A stretch of 64,000 bases of DNA from assembly GCA_031310005.1 (NCBI GenBank), contig CM062386.1, forward strand, positions 1,674,001 through 1,738,000, given 5' to 3'. Below are positions 34,649-46,600 of this stretch, in pieces. The position numbers and the translations under genes were made by a program. The notes beneath the pieces are model-generated. The model did no database searches and was not told where the DNA came from. It saw only the letters and a list, made by a program, of their open reading frames with translations. Positions within the stretch are counted from its first letter, which is position 1. Each line of letters opens with the position of its first letter. The stretch comes from Dactylellina haptotyla. Taxonomy: Eukaryota > Ascomycota > Orbiliomycetes > Orbiliales > Orbiliaceae.

Positions 34649-35480
34649 GATCAGCCCGTTATGTGTGCCGCCAGGGCGGGAGGGATCTTATATATCAAGA
34701 AGGTGGGCTTCCCCCTATGGCTCCAATGGGTCCCTTGATAGCTAACCTCTTCTGGTATTGACCCCCAGATTATTCTGGAAGAAAAAGAGAATAGCTGCTG
34801 GCGCATGCGGCAGAGAGCAGCAAGCGGCAGCAGCAGGGCGTCCGCAAGGCCTGGCCGGTGTGGTCTCAGTGTGGTTGTCTTGGGCCGTGAGAAAATTGGG
34901 CGGGAGGGTGTAGGTTTGTATGTGCTTGATGCTGACGGCGGAGGGTGTTTGTGAGGTTTGGTCGGACAATTACCAGTTTGGTTCGTATTCGGATTCCCAG
35001 CTGCATTTAACGCTTAGCTGCGAGTCCGCGGAAGCCGGCCTGGTTCCAAGAAAGCACTCAGACAGGTGGGGCTCATCGCCATACTGCAGGGCCAAGCAAG
35101 CCGGGTGAGATGGTTCCTTCCATTTATGTAATTGCGGGCGCACGATGTAACTGCTCGGAGATGGAGGAGGGGAGATTGGATACGAATATATTTAACTTGC
35201 ACCAGCCTCTGTGGCGGGTTTCAACTTATCAATCGATCATTCTTATTCATTTTAAAACCATTATCACGGCACCGGCGTGTAGATACGTATTGATTGGTAA
35301 CGCTGTTAATTAGTCGTCGGCCGGTCCGACCGTGATATTACGCTTGGTGTTGTTGTGCGGCGGGACGTCCTCGTCAACGTCACTTCCGCGGTTGCCTTCA
35401 ACTTCAACCCACCGAGAACGCCAGATGCAATAGCATGCTCGACACTAATATCAAAAAGAGAACGAATGAATGAAAAGCCT
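34649..35480. other. Intergenic
   Basis: Promoter of the Zn2Cys6 gene and 3' region of the GH5 exo-glucanase-like gene. No gene or repeat seen. Confidence 0.35.
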
Positions 35481-37423
35481 CTAGCAGAACCCAACCGTCT
35501 GCTCGAAGTCCTTGATACCCTGCCTCGCTCCGTGTCCAAACTCCCAGAAGAACGCCTTATCCACCCCCGCTCCGTTCTTCTGCTCTTGCAAAACCTCATA
35601 CTCCACCTCTCGCTTCTTCACCCACAGATCCGCCATCCCAATCTTGTCCGCTCCCTTCCTCGTACCCCCCTTGCTGACCCGATAGCTGAAAACCGCCTGG
35701 GCGTCGTTAAACCCAAGCTCCCACCCTTCTTGATATCTCCAGTGTTCAAAGTACTGTCCCGGGGCAACACTATTCCAATAGTTGACGTGCTGCGCAAGCG
35801 ACGCGCGTTTGAGGTCCTCGCGGGCTCGTAGGGCTCTCGCGAGGCGCTCTTGCACATCCGCCTTTTCTATTGTTGCCAAACAAGGAGCCGGGACCGCACC
35901 GTTGTTCGTCTGCTCGCTGAAACCCCACTCTCCACCGGGCATCCATGCCTATAAGCATAAAAGAGATATTTTACGTCAGCAAATGTAATTAAGTAATTAA
36001 AAAAGAAAAAGAAATCTTGTTCCTGCATATGTTTCATTAGAAATTTCCAAAGTCGTAGATTCAGCCCTACGATCCGCCTGTCCACTAAGCACTGCATGCA
36101 ATGACGGGGGTCTGTGTGTTCACAAGGGATATGTATATATGTGTATGTGTATATGTATACGTAGGGTTGAGGATATCTGCAGCCACCTACCATTTTATAC
36201 GTCCAAAAAAAGCCCCCTCCCGAATTCTTCTGCCAGGTGTCTACCTGCTTCTTCCCAAACTGCGTCGCCAACTGCTTCCTCTGATCACCTTGGATATTTC
36301 CCCAGCTCCTGCCATCCATCACACAACTGTACTCCCCCACAATGACAGCGCTGCCTTGACTCTTCACCCCATCGACCTCGCCCATCGCCACTTTATCGAT
36401 AATTTGCCATGGGTTGAGCTTCTTATCGTCCTCCGAAAAGCAATAGTACTTATGCGTATCCACCACGACGTTGCACGTATCCCGTTTAGCGTTCTTGTCA
36501 ATCGTATATCGTAGTGCAGGTGTCAAATCCCACCCGTCGGAGATGTAGATGTTCGCGTTCTTATTGATCCGGCTCACTTGGTCGACGACGGTGTCGTAGA
36601 ACTGGTACATCCCCGGAGCGTTGTAGATAGCCTCGTTCACGATCTGGATACCCACCACGAACGGATTATCCTTTGTCTCTGCGGCTATGAACTTGATGCA
36701 TTCCAGAGCGAGATTTAGGTTCTTCGAGTTACCCCAGAGTTCGGCTTTATGGCTGGAGGTGCCGGAGTGGCTGTCGCCGTTGGCGCCGCCGGGGAGGGAG
36801 TGCAGGTCTATTAACGTGCCGATACCGTAGGATGCCGCGGTGGTGATGTATTGTTTGATGTATTGCCATGCATTGGTGTATACCGAAGAATACTGCTCGA
36901 ACGGCGTGGACCGGCAAAAGTTGGGTCCGAGGGAGAAGTATCCGATCGGTAGGCGGATGGTGGTAACATTTGCGGTATTGGCGAGGAATGTCCAGTCTTG
37001 GGTGGTCATTGTAGAGGACCAGAAGGTCTCGAAAGCTTGACGGGCGGCATTAGCACCGTAAGTATTCACTTGTCTACGGTAACATTAAGTTAACTCGGAG
37101 TCCTTATTAGCACAGATTCTTGGGAGAGGCCGAACGCACGACTTGACAGCATCTAACTCGCTATCACCTGCCGCCCCTTGCGCGAAAACATTCCCAAACA
37201 GCCACTTCTCTGCGACAAAGATGGCTCCCAGATTCGTTCCATGATGGTATCTGTATGCTAGGACCTCACACTCCGAAGGTTGTGCGAGTAGTGGATCTGT
37301 CGTACCACCAGCGAGAACAGCCTGCCCGGGACGAGCAGGAATGGGAGGTGGCCCACCGGGCTGTCGGATCTCATTCGCGCGCTGTTTCACGGCGCTCGAT
37401 ATTTCTTTCAATGCGTGACGCAT
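35481..37423 (-). CDS. GH5 exo-beta-1,3-glucanase-like protein
   Basis: Three exons (37423-37140, 37073-36191, 35948-35481) give about 544 residues. The start is the first ATG (MRHALKEISSAVKQ). The domain opens with YRYHHGTNLGAIFVAEKWLF, the usual N-terminal signature of fungal exo-1,3-glucanases. It continues with TIRLPIGYFSLGP, LIDLHSLPGGANG, the acid/base Glu in GIQIVNEAIYN, VVVDTHKYYCFS, and the nucleophile Glu in VIVGEYSCVMDGRSW. The C-terminal exon has the WGFSEQTNNG and YQEGWELGFNDA region of the cytosolic subgroup. No signal peptide is seen, so it is probably intracellular. The second intron is 242 bases, unusually long for this window, and holds an alternating purine-pyrimidine tract. 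Substrate could be beta-1,3- or related glucans. Confidence 0.9.
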
Positions 37424-38697
37424 CCTGCTAAACCGGCTTTTAAGCTTATAGCGTCCTATCGCCACAGATGACACTGCAGTTCCGAAATGGTAGTGTCTTG
37501 GTTTAACCTTTTCGCCTTAGTGAATGAATGTATTCGTTTTTTTGATAGTTGAAAACTAAAAGATAGAGAAAAGGGCTTTCCGTTCTCAGTGATTCTACTG
37601 AAATACCTCTTGAGTATTTTCGCGATATCGATCGCTTTATATACTAATATATCATAAAGATAAATATTGATTCACCATCCGCCGTTCGGAATAACTAAAT
37701 GTGGAATTTTGTGTGTTGCGGAGTGTTCGGGTCGGCGGAGTGATAGGCTAGCTGGGGGTTATCGATAATCAGAAGCAGCAGCCCCACGTGGATCAGGGAG
37801 CTAGCTTGGGCACCAGATGACGTACCGGGCAAGGCTGAAGAATCTCCGAGAATCCACATGGATTTTGCATGTGCTGGTATGGCTCGGTATCTCCTTCTTG
37901 AACCAGTTAGCGAACCTTAGAAAGTAAATATTGTCGTCTACAGCCGCTGATTTCGAGATCTCGGGGTCAAGGCCATTGGCGGGGCTCATATGCTTAGACT
38001 AAGTATATTCTAGTAGTACTTGCCAATATTAAATTGCTAGGGACTTGATGGTGCGTATTTGAGCTAGGTAACTAGTACTAGCCGCACTCAATTAGTTTAA
38101 TATTGTCAAGCAAAATATCTTGATATTGATATCAGTATCCTAAAAGTAGCTACTGCTAAGCTCAGAACATGTACCTCTAATAGTGCTATAGTGTGATACC
38201 GTATAGTATATTGTATATTATCAAAGTATTTGTGATATCTGCACGGGCCTTTAATGTCATTCTACGAACATCTGAGGCTGGTTTATGATATATATCCCAG
38301 GTCCTAATATTGTTGGCTTTCCTGTTGAAGCTTTCAAGCTAGCTAGCTTAGCAATCTTATAACGACATAACTCGGCAATGTGACTTCTCTCAGCCTACAC
38401 GCCGATCGATATTCCGAATCACGATCTCTTCTCTATATATCGATTCTATCATCTCTATTCCCCATGAGCTTATGGTGCACCTACTAAGCTCGTTGGGTCT
38501 AAAATAGATTCGAATGAGCCTGAAAGGTTCTCGTTTGCCTCGCAAGCCTCATGTTCGTCCCGTGTTCGAGTGCACAATGTGCTAGCACACTTTAAACGGC
38601 CAAACCATGCTATCAGCCCCATGAACCAAGATTTTCTCAAATAGGGAATTGGAACACTTCTATTTTACTAATACATGTAAAGGGAATCTTTATAGAT
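37424..38697. other. Intergenic, A+T-rich
   Basis: Promoter of the exo-glucanase gene on the left. An imperfect inverted repeat (about 13 of 14 bases, TTGCCAATATTAAA near 38020 against the complement near 38092-38107) is present. No gene seen. Confidence 0.35.
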
Positions 38698-40967
38698 CTA
38701 TCCTGTTGGTCTGGGCGTTTCTCTAGAACGACAAGGGCAATCATCCACAATCCACATTACTCCGTCAATAGCCACCGTTCCACTTGCTCTCAAGCAGATC
38801 TGACAAAGTGTTTCATTATATACTACTGGTGGTGGAGGAGTTGTATCTGCAAAAGTAGCGGTCGGTGTCCCTCTGCAATTATTTACACTAACGATTTCCT
38901 CTGTAACACCGCCTCTAGCTCGGCGTACTAATCTTCGTCGTTGGGTGATACATGAGTCGTCGTCTATATCGGTTTGTGGATGGGAAGGTATAATTGGGTC
39001 ACTACTTTGCGAATCTGACTTTGGCGGCTGGCCCATCCCATTATATACGACAGGAGGGTAAAGACTGGTATCGTCGCCATCCCGAGCACGTGAATATGCG
39101 AGACTATATAACTTATCTCTAGCTTCTTCTATTGTATACCCATGAGCCGATATTAAGACCGCGAGGACTCCTGCAACTGCAGGGGCTGCTATAAAGTTAC
39201 GGAGTATGTTAGTAGGCTGGAAACGCAAATGTGGTTCAGTCGATTCGCGATCATGATCATTACCTATAGAAGTCCCTGGAACGCTAGTGTACTTATTTCC
39301 ACTGTACTCCAAGCCCCCATCATTTAGTGCAACTTGAACATCATAGGCTGGAGCGGATACACGGACGAAATCTGCAGTTTGAAATATCCCTCTACCGAAG
39401 AAATCTGCGTCCGAATTTACACCACCTGCGATGATGAGATTCGGGAACTCCGTTTCATTTCCTGCCAGAATCGCCGGATAATCTGAGACCTCAGTTCTCT
39501 AGTTGAAACGTTACTATATTTAATTCATCTGCGCAGATAATAATTCTGGGTGGTTAGGGTCATACTTGGTACATATCTAGAATCTCTTGCATAGCTTCGT
39601 CCGTTCCGGTCGGAATACTCTTAAGAGTCTTCGTATACGTCGAACGAGGAGGTCGATTGAACTGTGCACCAGACTTATTCCCCGAAGGTGTTACGAAAGC
39701 GACATACGGTAAATTGCTTAGCGCCCGGACGATATTTACTAGTCTCTCCTTCTCCATGATGAGTTCTTCGGGCGCATTTTCACGGTAAAACAAGCCAATC
39801 GAATACACAAGAATTATCCTCAAATCTTCTTTTTCTTTCTCTGTTAATTGCGCTATTCGGAGTTGGATATGTTTATACGTAAGCTCCAATGCCTCTATGG
39901 AGAATTTCCGGCTGCATTTTAGACTGGGACTTGTGACTTTAACTAGCACTGGTTTCGCATTCGGTGCGATGCCGTAGCGCCTCCCTACGACTTTACTCAA
40001 GATGTATATTCCGTGCTTCAGTAGTTTTTGTGTTAACTCATTTTTCCCGTCGAATTTGAAGTTCGAGTTTAAATTCTTGTATTTGCTGGGCAGCCTGTCT
40101 TCCGATGATACAAAGATATGATCGCTGCTTTCGCCCCAGGCTATGTCGTCAAAGTCCTATTTAAAAAGTGGTCAGTATGCTTGCCGCCTGCTTTTAGGTA
40201 GTGCGTCTCATATGAACCTGGTGGTATATGGCGAAGGAACTATCAATAACGTAAACTATGACACCGTCGCCCCGGGTGTTATCGGTGTGATATAAACATC
40301 GATCGGAAAGATCATTCTCGGGATGTTGAGATATCATGCACATCTCCCTAGGGCTCCAGTAGGCCTCTGGCATCCGCTTATTTTTAACCTTTGCGCCTAA
40401 ATTATCGGCCGTCATATTATTGAGGAAATCCATGGAGGCGTCAGAAAAAATATCTTCTCCCCGCCTGAATTCATCTTTCATGGAAGAGAAACTCAATATC
40501 TAGATTTTTGAAGCAATTTTTAGCGACCATTTAAGACAAATCGCGTACTAATTGCCTTGATGATAGCCACCTACCGTCTCATTCCACTTTCCCATTATTT
40601 CTCGCACCGACCTGAATATTGCAAACTAATCAGCCCTCCGCACTGTTGGGGATGCAAAACTCCACAATAAGGGTTGAAGATGTATACCCAATCTCGCATT
40701 TTAAATAAAACCACATGACTCCATCCTGATGATCAACCGCCCACTTCTCCCGGGTTTCCACGGTGTTAGTTCCAAATTTTGTGCTGATGTATTTACGGAT
40801 CTCATCTAAACTCTTATCTTTCTCTTTCCCTTTCGAATCGTGAAGACCCATGAATCTTCATCGGGGTCTTTTGGACTTAGTGTTGCATTTTGGCCGCTCG
40901 AGAGGGATAGCATACATGTGAGAAGAATCAAAATTGAAAGGACTGAAAGATTTCTTGGCATAGCCAT
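38698..40967 (-). CDS. Subtilisin-like serine protease (S8), frame break near N-terminus
   Basis: Six exons recognised: 40967-40688, 40611-40575, 40499-40218, 40156-39566, 39498-39264, 39188-38698. All introns are 61-76 bases. The catalytic set is present: Asp in VIVYVIDSSF, His in LLKHGIYILSKVVG, oxyanion Asn in VAFVTPSGN, and Ser in SVPGTSIAAPAVAG, the last being restored only by splicing. A signal peptide (LSVLSILILLTCMLSLSSG) and an I9-like prodomain (SLDEIRKYISTKFGTN) precede it. The signal-peptide frame and the prodomain frame differ: the first runs from 40967 to a stop at 40806, the second has an ATG at 40851. Either a one-base shift, an unseen intron or a leaderless start at 40851 explains this. 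The His motif HGIYI replaces the usual HGTH. The C-terminal 150 residues are Pro/Ser-rich with paired Cys (CQICLRASG, DDCPCRSR). Confidence 0.82.
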
Positions 40968-41582
40968 CAATATACCAATAGGGCCTCTAAGAAGAGTTCG
41001 AGTCAATTTGTCTTTGCAAGATAAAGATATATATAAAGCAATACACCTAAATTTGAGAAAGGACATGCGGCGTTTTCAAAAGGATGGGGGGTATTGGTAG
41101 TAGTAGTTCCAGGACTCTAAAGTCTAGTGCCGCGTAGTTCATGTATTTAGTATAATAGGACACAGAATTCCTGCTTCGGGGACTGCTTTGGTGCGTAGGC
41201 GCCTAGGCTAACAGGTTGGATTCATTCTTTCGTGTTGCTAATATATTGATAAGGCCAAATCCAACTTTCAACCAATCCCAAGTCTGTTTCGCCACAATTG
41301 TGTTACAGGATGGCGGCTCTACACTACAGATTATACGACAAAGGCCAAACCTATGCATATATATTTACATTTTGAACGCCTAATGTGTTTTGTCAGTCTC
41401 GTAACCAGACTGGTGTTTTGTTTCCCTGTTTGTATCTTTTAAGAAGACTACTTCTTCCAAGGACTCGTTTAGCTGCTCTGCATTCCGTCTCGGCCTCTGC
41501 ATCTTGATTTGTGGCATGCCCTGCCGCCTCAGCTCCCCATCTGCCAACATCTTTTTTGAGCATATTCATTATTAGCAATTCG
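40968..41582. other. Intergenic
   Basis: Promoter of the subtilase on its left. The open frame at 41393-41764 (-) is a shadow of the lyase gene's last exon. Nothing else seen. Confidence 0.35.
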
Positions 41583-43234
41583 TTAGTTGTGGGAATCCAC
41601 AGCTGGGGTCTCCTCTGCAATACTTCGCTGGCTACCCCCAACATCAGCAGCTGGTATCGCCGGACCATGTCCCACATCTGGTTGGAACCTGTTTGTCTCA
41701 TATCTTTCGATCGCCCTGTGTTTAGCGAGTGTGTTCTCCGCTCGCAGGAAGACGGGGCGGTCAACCATCTTTCCTTGGAACTCGAATGCCCCCTCTTTAG
41801 GTCTCGCCATAACGGCCTCTAGTAGTTCCTTGGCCCACTTTACTTCTGATGGACGTGGAGCAAACGCCTTGTTTATCAAGTCTATTTGATAGGGGTGGAT
41901 AGTTTGCTGGAGCTCATGTTAGTTTTGAATCAAGATAGGAACGATGTGGTAAAGAGTCGTCTATAATCTTACTTTGCCTTCGAATCCGAGAAAGACGCCG
42001 TCGTTACATTCCTCTAACAAAATATCTGGCCGTTTATACTCCTGACAAACCTAGAAAGTGATGGAATATTACTAAACGGAAACCAAGAAAAGTAAGAGTG
42101 AAAAGTAATCATATACCATATCAATAGGCGAGACTCCCATCATCTTGCATACGTTTACCATCGTCGATCGAGCGACTAGCATGTTCGAGTAGTCTTCTGT
42201 TCTGGGAATCCCAAGACTTGCGCAATAATCTTCTGAAGCGAACTATAACAGGAACCCAGATACAGTCAGATTAATAAGTTATGCATTCTGAATTCTTTAG
42301 CACCAATACTCACCACCATGCCATGCAACATACGTCCGAAACTGGTAAACATGGGGATATTCATCACCCCGTGCGGAGTTTCGATAATGGGAACCATTTT
42401 CAAGGTATATTTCATGGCTGCTGCCCTTTTGTTGCCAAAGGCCTCCTCTCTCTTTTGCGCGACGACGTCACGCAGAAACTTCAAATTGACCGGATTATTC
42501 ACTTTAGGAATGACCATGGTAGTCCTAGTGCTCCACGGATGTTTCTAATGTATTAGATAACAAAAATAGTCAGTTGATCCGTCGTGTTTCAATCCTGAGG
42601 GGGGGGTAAGCATCTAAATGTGGGAATTACTAACGAACAGGTCGAGATCATCGCTGAGGTCTTGGGTAGGCGCAGCTACTTGATCACGCTGACCTTTCAT
42701 CTCCCAGACAGCCGCCGATAACCAGCCTTCATTATTTACACGGATGCACACTTCGGCGGCTCGATTCTCGCCAGGTCGGTAACCTTCAGTATCCAGGCGA
42801 GTAAAGAGGTCATCGATATTTTTGCGCGCCAGTTCTTTCTCTGATTGCGCAACGCCGTCCTCCAGATCCAGCACTATACAATCCGCAGACGATGTCAAAG
42901 CTTTATCGATAAAGCGCTGGTTGTGTGCAGGGACTGGGATGAATATTCAGCAATTATTCTTTAGCGCAAGTGAAATGGATACGTATCGATACCCACCATA
43001 CAGAAAAGACCGGCGTAGGGGCTGTCCTTTCAATATCGAGTGTCCTCTCGAGATGAATTTATGACCTAGACCCGCCCCTACATATTTCTTCTTCGATGCT
43101 TTGGGTTGGTCTTTGAAATTCGAGTCCAACGGTTCAAACTTAGACTTGGGATTCTGATGGCTGAATTGCCGGCGTGCAAAGGCATTGCGAGCCGCGGAGT
43201 AAAGCCTGACTGCAGGCCGTGATCCAATATTCAT
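41583..43234 (-). CDS. CitE/HpcH-type lyase, probably mitochondrial
   Basis: Six exons (43234-42997, 42933-42635, 42544-42314, 42242-42117, 42050-41973, 41906-41583) give about 431 residues. The N-terminus is rich in Arg, Ser and Ala (MNIGSRPAVRLYSAARNAFA), fitting a mitochondrial presequence. The core matches the HpcH/HpaI aldolase / citrate lyase beta superfamily: LRRSFLYVPAHNQRFIDKA, DCIVLDLEDGVAQSEKELAR, CIRVNN, MVIPKVNNP, MVPIIETPHGVMNI, and KQTIHPYQIDLINKAF. The Glu and Asp in LDLEDG and IETPHG are the expected Mg2+ and CoA-ester contacts. Relatives include mitochondrial CLYBL-type citramalyl-CoA lyase and malyl-CoA lyases, so C-C cleavage of a malyl- or citramalyl-CoA ester is the likely reaction. 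All junctions restore the family sequence. Confidence 0.92.
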
Positions 43235-43564
43235 TGCCGGCCGAATTCGTCTGATCCGATGCTGGGAGTTGGCCAGTTGCGGATGTTAGATGCAGTTAGC
43301 TCTCGCGATCTCGATGTATGAAAACTCAAGGCCAATCAGCAAGGTTGGTTTCGGCTAGTCTCGCAAGTCTTGGCGTTAAACCTGTTGGAGTTTTGGTAGA
43401 CAACACGTCTCCTTTGATCCCAATGTTGGAACACAAGGAGTGCACTTCTCACCAGAAAGCTCTCAAGTCTACAAATAGAATTTTCAGTAGATATGATGAC
43501 TGGGTTTCTATTTCTCGGCTCCAAAAGTAATCTTACACCAATGGTATCTAATTAGAAGCGCTAT
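43235..43564. other. Short intergenic region
   Basis: Promoter of the lyase gene and 3' end of the antiporter. A small open frame on each strand (43318-43530) has no motif. Confidence 0.35.
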
Positions 43565-45380
43565 TTAACCTTGTCGAACAACGCTCCATTCTCCCAACAC
43601 CCCTCCATGTCCACCCCTTCCGCTTTGTTTCCTCGTGCGTTCGAGCCGCTTAACTCTTCTCACGAGGACTCCAACGCCTACTGGACCCAAGATCGTACAT
43701 ATTACCGCAGCCCAGATGACAATCAAATAAGTGCCGTCCTCGCTTCCCCCGCTGCCCGTATCAGCCGACGCCTCCCGGTTGTTCGTGGCGTATATTCCGT
43801 TCGCGGATGCGATTGATGCTATCAAGAAAGATATTTCTCCTCTGGCTACCATTGCCAATCCGAGGATTAACGAAGGATAGATCGAAAGTGGTGGTTTTGG
43901 GGCCTTCTCAGATGAGGATACAGGGGGGTCTTCTTCCTGGGGTTGTGGTTCAGGCGAGGATGTTGGATTGGGATATTTAGGGTCTGTTGGAACTGGCGGG
44001 TGAGCGTTCAATTCTTGAATTGGTGCAATTTCGTCGCTAGCTGCTTCATTCTCGATCTGAGCGACTATCATAGCTGAGGGTGAATCAGGTGGAGTAGGCA
44101 AAGACTTGCTATCCTCCGCAGCTTTACTACCGTTTGCTGCGGAAGCATCGACTGAAAGTTCGGTCTTGGTTGACTTTCTAGTACCGATCTTCGGATAAAA
44201 CCTCGCAACATTGAAGGGGACATCTGCTAATAGAATCCAAACTCCAGTGACGAGTTTTCCTATTATCATCAGCAGTGAGAAGACAAGACCCTTCCAGACG
44301 ATGGTCCCATCAAACATATTCCGAATTGGAACACTGAACCCGATTGATGCCTGTGCGCAATCAGAGGCATTAGTCTTTCGATCACCATGCGGGTAGTGTG
44401 AAATGAAGACTCACGAAGAAAAACGGAATGAACACCCATTCCACAACTGGCAAGTAGTATTTCTCGTAAACTTGCGCCCCGGTTTCCTTGGTATTTTGGG
44501 ATTCGTCCCACCAAGTTACAATGGCACCGGCTATAAACGCCCCGAAGAGCACTGAAGCACCAGCATATCCAGAGATTGCTATACATGCCAGCAATACTGC
44601 AGTCTGAATACCCCATATTATCCCTTGCTTCTGTAGTTTTTTAGGCAAGCTTCTCCCTCCGAGTATTCGTTTTGCAACCCATCCAACTAGAATGGCACCC
44701 GTAATCATGCCACAACTAGCACCAATCGGTCGCAGAATACTCCCAACGGTAATCTGTCCTGCTTCCCCGAGACTAGATACAACCTGCACCATAACTAGTC
44801 CGACTACATCATCCATCATTGCCGCTGATGTAATCACCACGCCCAATCGGGTACCTTTGAACCCTGCCGTCTCCAAAATCGTAAAGGTAGTCCCCAGCGA
44901 AGTGGCAGATAATGCAGCACCCGAAGCGAAGCATTGCAAGATAGTCGCATTTGAAATATACTTCAAAATGAAGGAAAATGCGATCGGAACACATATCCCC
45001 GTCAACGCGACAATAGTCGATAGCGGTAGATTATGAACCAGCGGTTTCAAAGAGGTGCTCAACCCGCCGTGGTATACAAGGAGGATTAAACCGATGTAAC
45101 CTAACTCCACGATAGAGTGCTGTAGATCCAGAGACAGCCATGATAGCAGAGGCGTTCCGAAAACTATTCCTATGAGGATCTAAGGTTTTAGTTTAATCTC
45201 CCGAGATGTGTTGGGATTTGTTGCAAGGCAAAAGTGGAGATGTACTTGGCCGATGAGTCCGCAGAAAAGAAGGGAATCGAGCACCCAGTTTGTGAGGTTG
45301 AGGGCGAGCAGGAACGCGGATCCTATAAGGAGCACAGTTGGAGACGGTTCATGGTAGGGGAGCGATGATATCGATGCCAT
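43565..45380 (-). CDS. CPA2-family cation/proton antiporter
   Basis: Three exons (45380-45246, 45179-44415, 44350-43565) give about 561 residues. Hydrophobic segments run through the whole first 350 residues, for example VLLIGSAFLLALNLTNWVL, IVALTGICVPIAFSFIL and TAVLLACIAISGYAGASVLF. The motif TSAAMMDDVVGLVMVQV carries the paired Asp typical of CPA2 (Kef/NapA-like) exchangers, and GLILLVYHGGLST and GASVLFGAFIAGAIV are further family signatures. Between the membrane domain and the last helices (LILGLAMVARGEISFLIASI) sits a hydrophilic Pro/Glu/Ser insert of about 95 residues (around 356-452), unlike compact bacterial relatives. The protein probably exchanges Na+ or K+ for H+ at an internal or plasma membrane. 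Ion and membrane cannot be read from sequence. Confidence 0.9.
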
Positions 45381-45688
45381 CTTGAACACAACTTGGACAC
45401 CCCGAGGTTTTTGCTTCACAGAAACTTAAGATAAACAATGAGGGTCGCCAACACAGTAATGAAGGAAGATTTTAATGTTGTAATGGAAGGTTGGAGAGGT
45501 TTGCAGCGTTTGTGAATCCTTGATAGGAACGAGCCTTGGAGGCACAAGTAAATGTCTTGGAACAAAAATATATTGTCATCAGATTGACATAGTAACGGAG
45601 TGATCCCAGGTGCATCTAGATATCTCGAGAACTGTAGCTTATCTAGCTGCTTTCTATATGCATGATCTATAATATGCCTGTAGCTACG
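45381..45688. other. Short intergenic region
   Basis: Promoter of the antiporter gene and 3' end of the GH18-like gene. Nothing else seen. Confidence 0.35.
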
Positions 45689-46600
45689 CTATACCAAGAC
45701 CTCTGGCCTCAACAGCAATGCCATCAACCTGCTCCAACACCACGGACCCTCCTCCGGTTCCGTCGTAGTCGTCACGCTATTGAAATACTCCCACCCCATG
45801 ATGCCACCAAACATTCCCTGGTATTTATCCATCAGCTCCGATAAAGTATCACAGAGGACATCATCAGGAACCCATCCATTACCATTCGCAGGGTTGGTGA
45901 CAACGCCAACGACTACTTTCTTAGGATCCCACCCGCAAGTCAGAATCTTCTCATAGTCCTGCGCGTTATGCATGCTACCCCATCCGCAGTAGAACTGAGT
46001 ATTATACCAGGCGATATATTTCCCGAACGCCTTTTCTAGATCGAAATACGAGAAACCGGAGAGATGCGGTCTGAATAACTGTAACGCCGTGGCTACAGGT
46101 GCCAGCGTAATTATAAAGTCCTGCCCGAAATCACACTTTAAGCGATCGATGAGCCGAATGATACCCGGTAGAGACATCGGTTCTTCTACATCGAGATCCA
46201 ACCCGTCCAGGCTGGCGTATTCGATCATCTTCTTCAACGGGGCGTAGTAGCTCTCGAACCGCTCCTCGTGCCCGTCGAGTCTGGCGTACGAGCCCTTCGC
46301 GGCACCGCCGAGCATGCCGAGGACTTTGATCCCGGACGCTTGAAGTTGCTTACATTCCTGCCAGAGGATGTGGTGCTTTTCTGCATCGTACGGGTCATCG
46401 TTCAGCGTGATGTCTTCGGGGGTGGAGTTGAGGTGGATCGCCGCGATGATGACGTGAGTGACACCACATTCTGGGGCGAGCAAGGGTAGGATGGAGACAT
46501 AGGATTTATTGTGGTAGTGTGTTTGGTGATAGCATACGATGCGGGTCTGGTGTGGAGGGGAGCCTGGCGGGGAGGGGTCGGTGGGGAGGACGGGCGGCAT
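45689..46600 (-). CDS. GH18 chitinase-like protein
   Basis: Single exon, about 303 residues from the ATG at 46600 (MPPVLPTDPSPPG). The fold is a GH18 barrel: RIVCYHQTHYH at strand 1, VTHVIIAAIHLN, IKVLGMLGGAAKGSYA (the SxGG-like strand), and DGLDLDVEEPMSLP, which has the full D-x-x-D-x-D-x-E catalytic motif with Glu as acid. Later segments YIAWYNTQFYCGWG and GGIMGWEYFNS match the Q/Y/N and MxWE parts of the active site. There is no signal peptide, so it is either intracellular or exported without one. Fungal intracellular GH18 proteins of this size are known; some act on chitooligosaccharides, others like endo-N-acetylglucosaminidases. The exact substrate is open. Confidence 0.88.
   Translation of the reverse strand: MPPVLPTDPSPPGSPPHQTRIVCYHQTHYHNKSYVSILPLLAPECGVTHVIIAAIHLNSTPEDITLNDDPYDAEKHHILWQECKQLQASGIKVLGMLGGAAKGSYARLDGHEERFESYYAPLKKMIEYASLDGLDLDVEEPMSLPGIIRLIDRLKCDFGQDFIITLAPVATALQLFRPHLSGFSYFDLEKAFGKYIAWYNTQFYCGWGSMHNAQDYEKILTCGWDPKKVVVGVVTNPANGNGWVPDDVLCDTLSELMDKYQGMFGGIMGWEYFNSVTTTTEPEEGPWCWSRLMALLLRPEVLV

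Noticed and set aside
38014-38110. Imperfect inverted repeat as a transposon end
   Set aside because: Arms match in only about 13 of 14 bases, the sequence is A+T rich and no target duplication is seen.
41393-41764. Minus-strand frame overlapping the lyase gene end
   Set aside because: It is another frame of the lyase's last exon and its 3' region; the lyase frame carries the family motifs.
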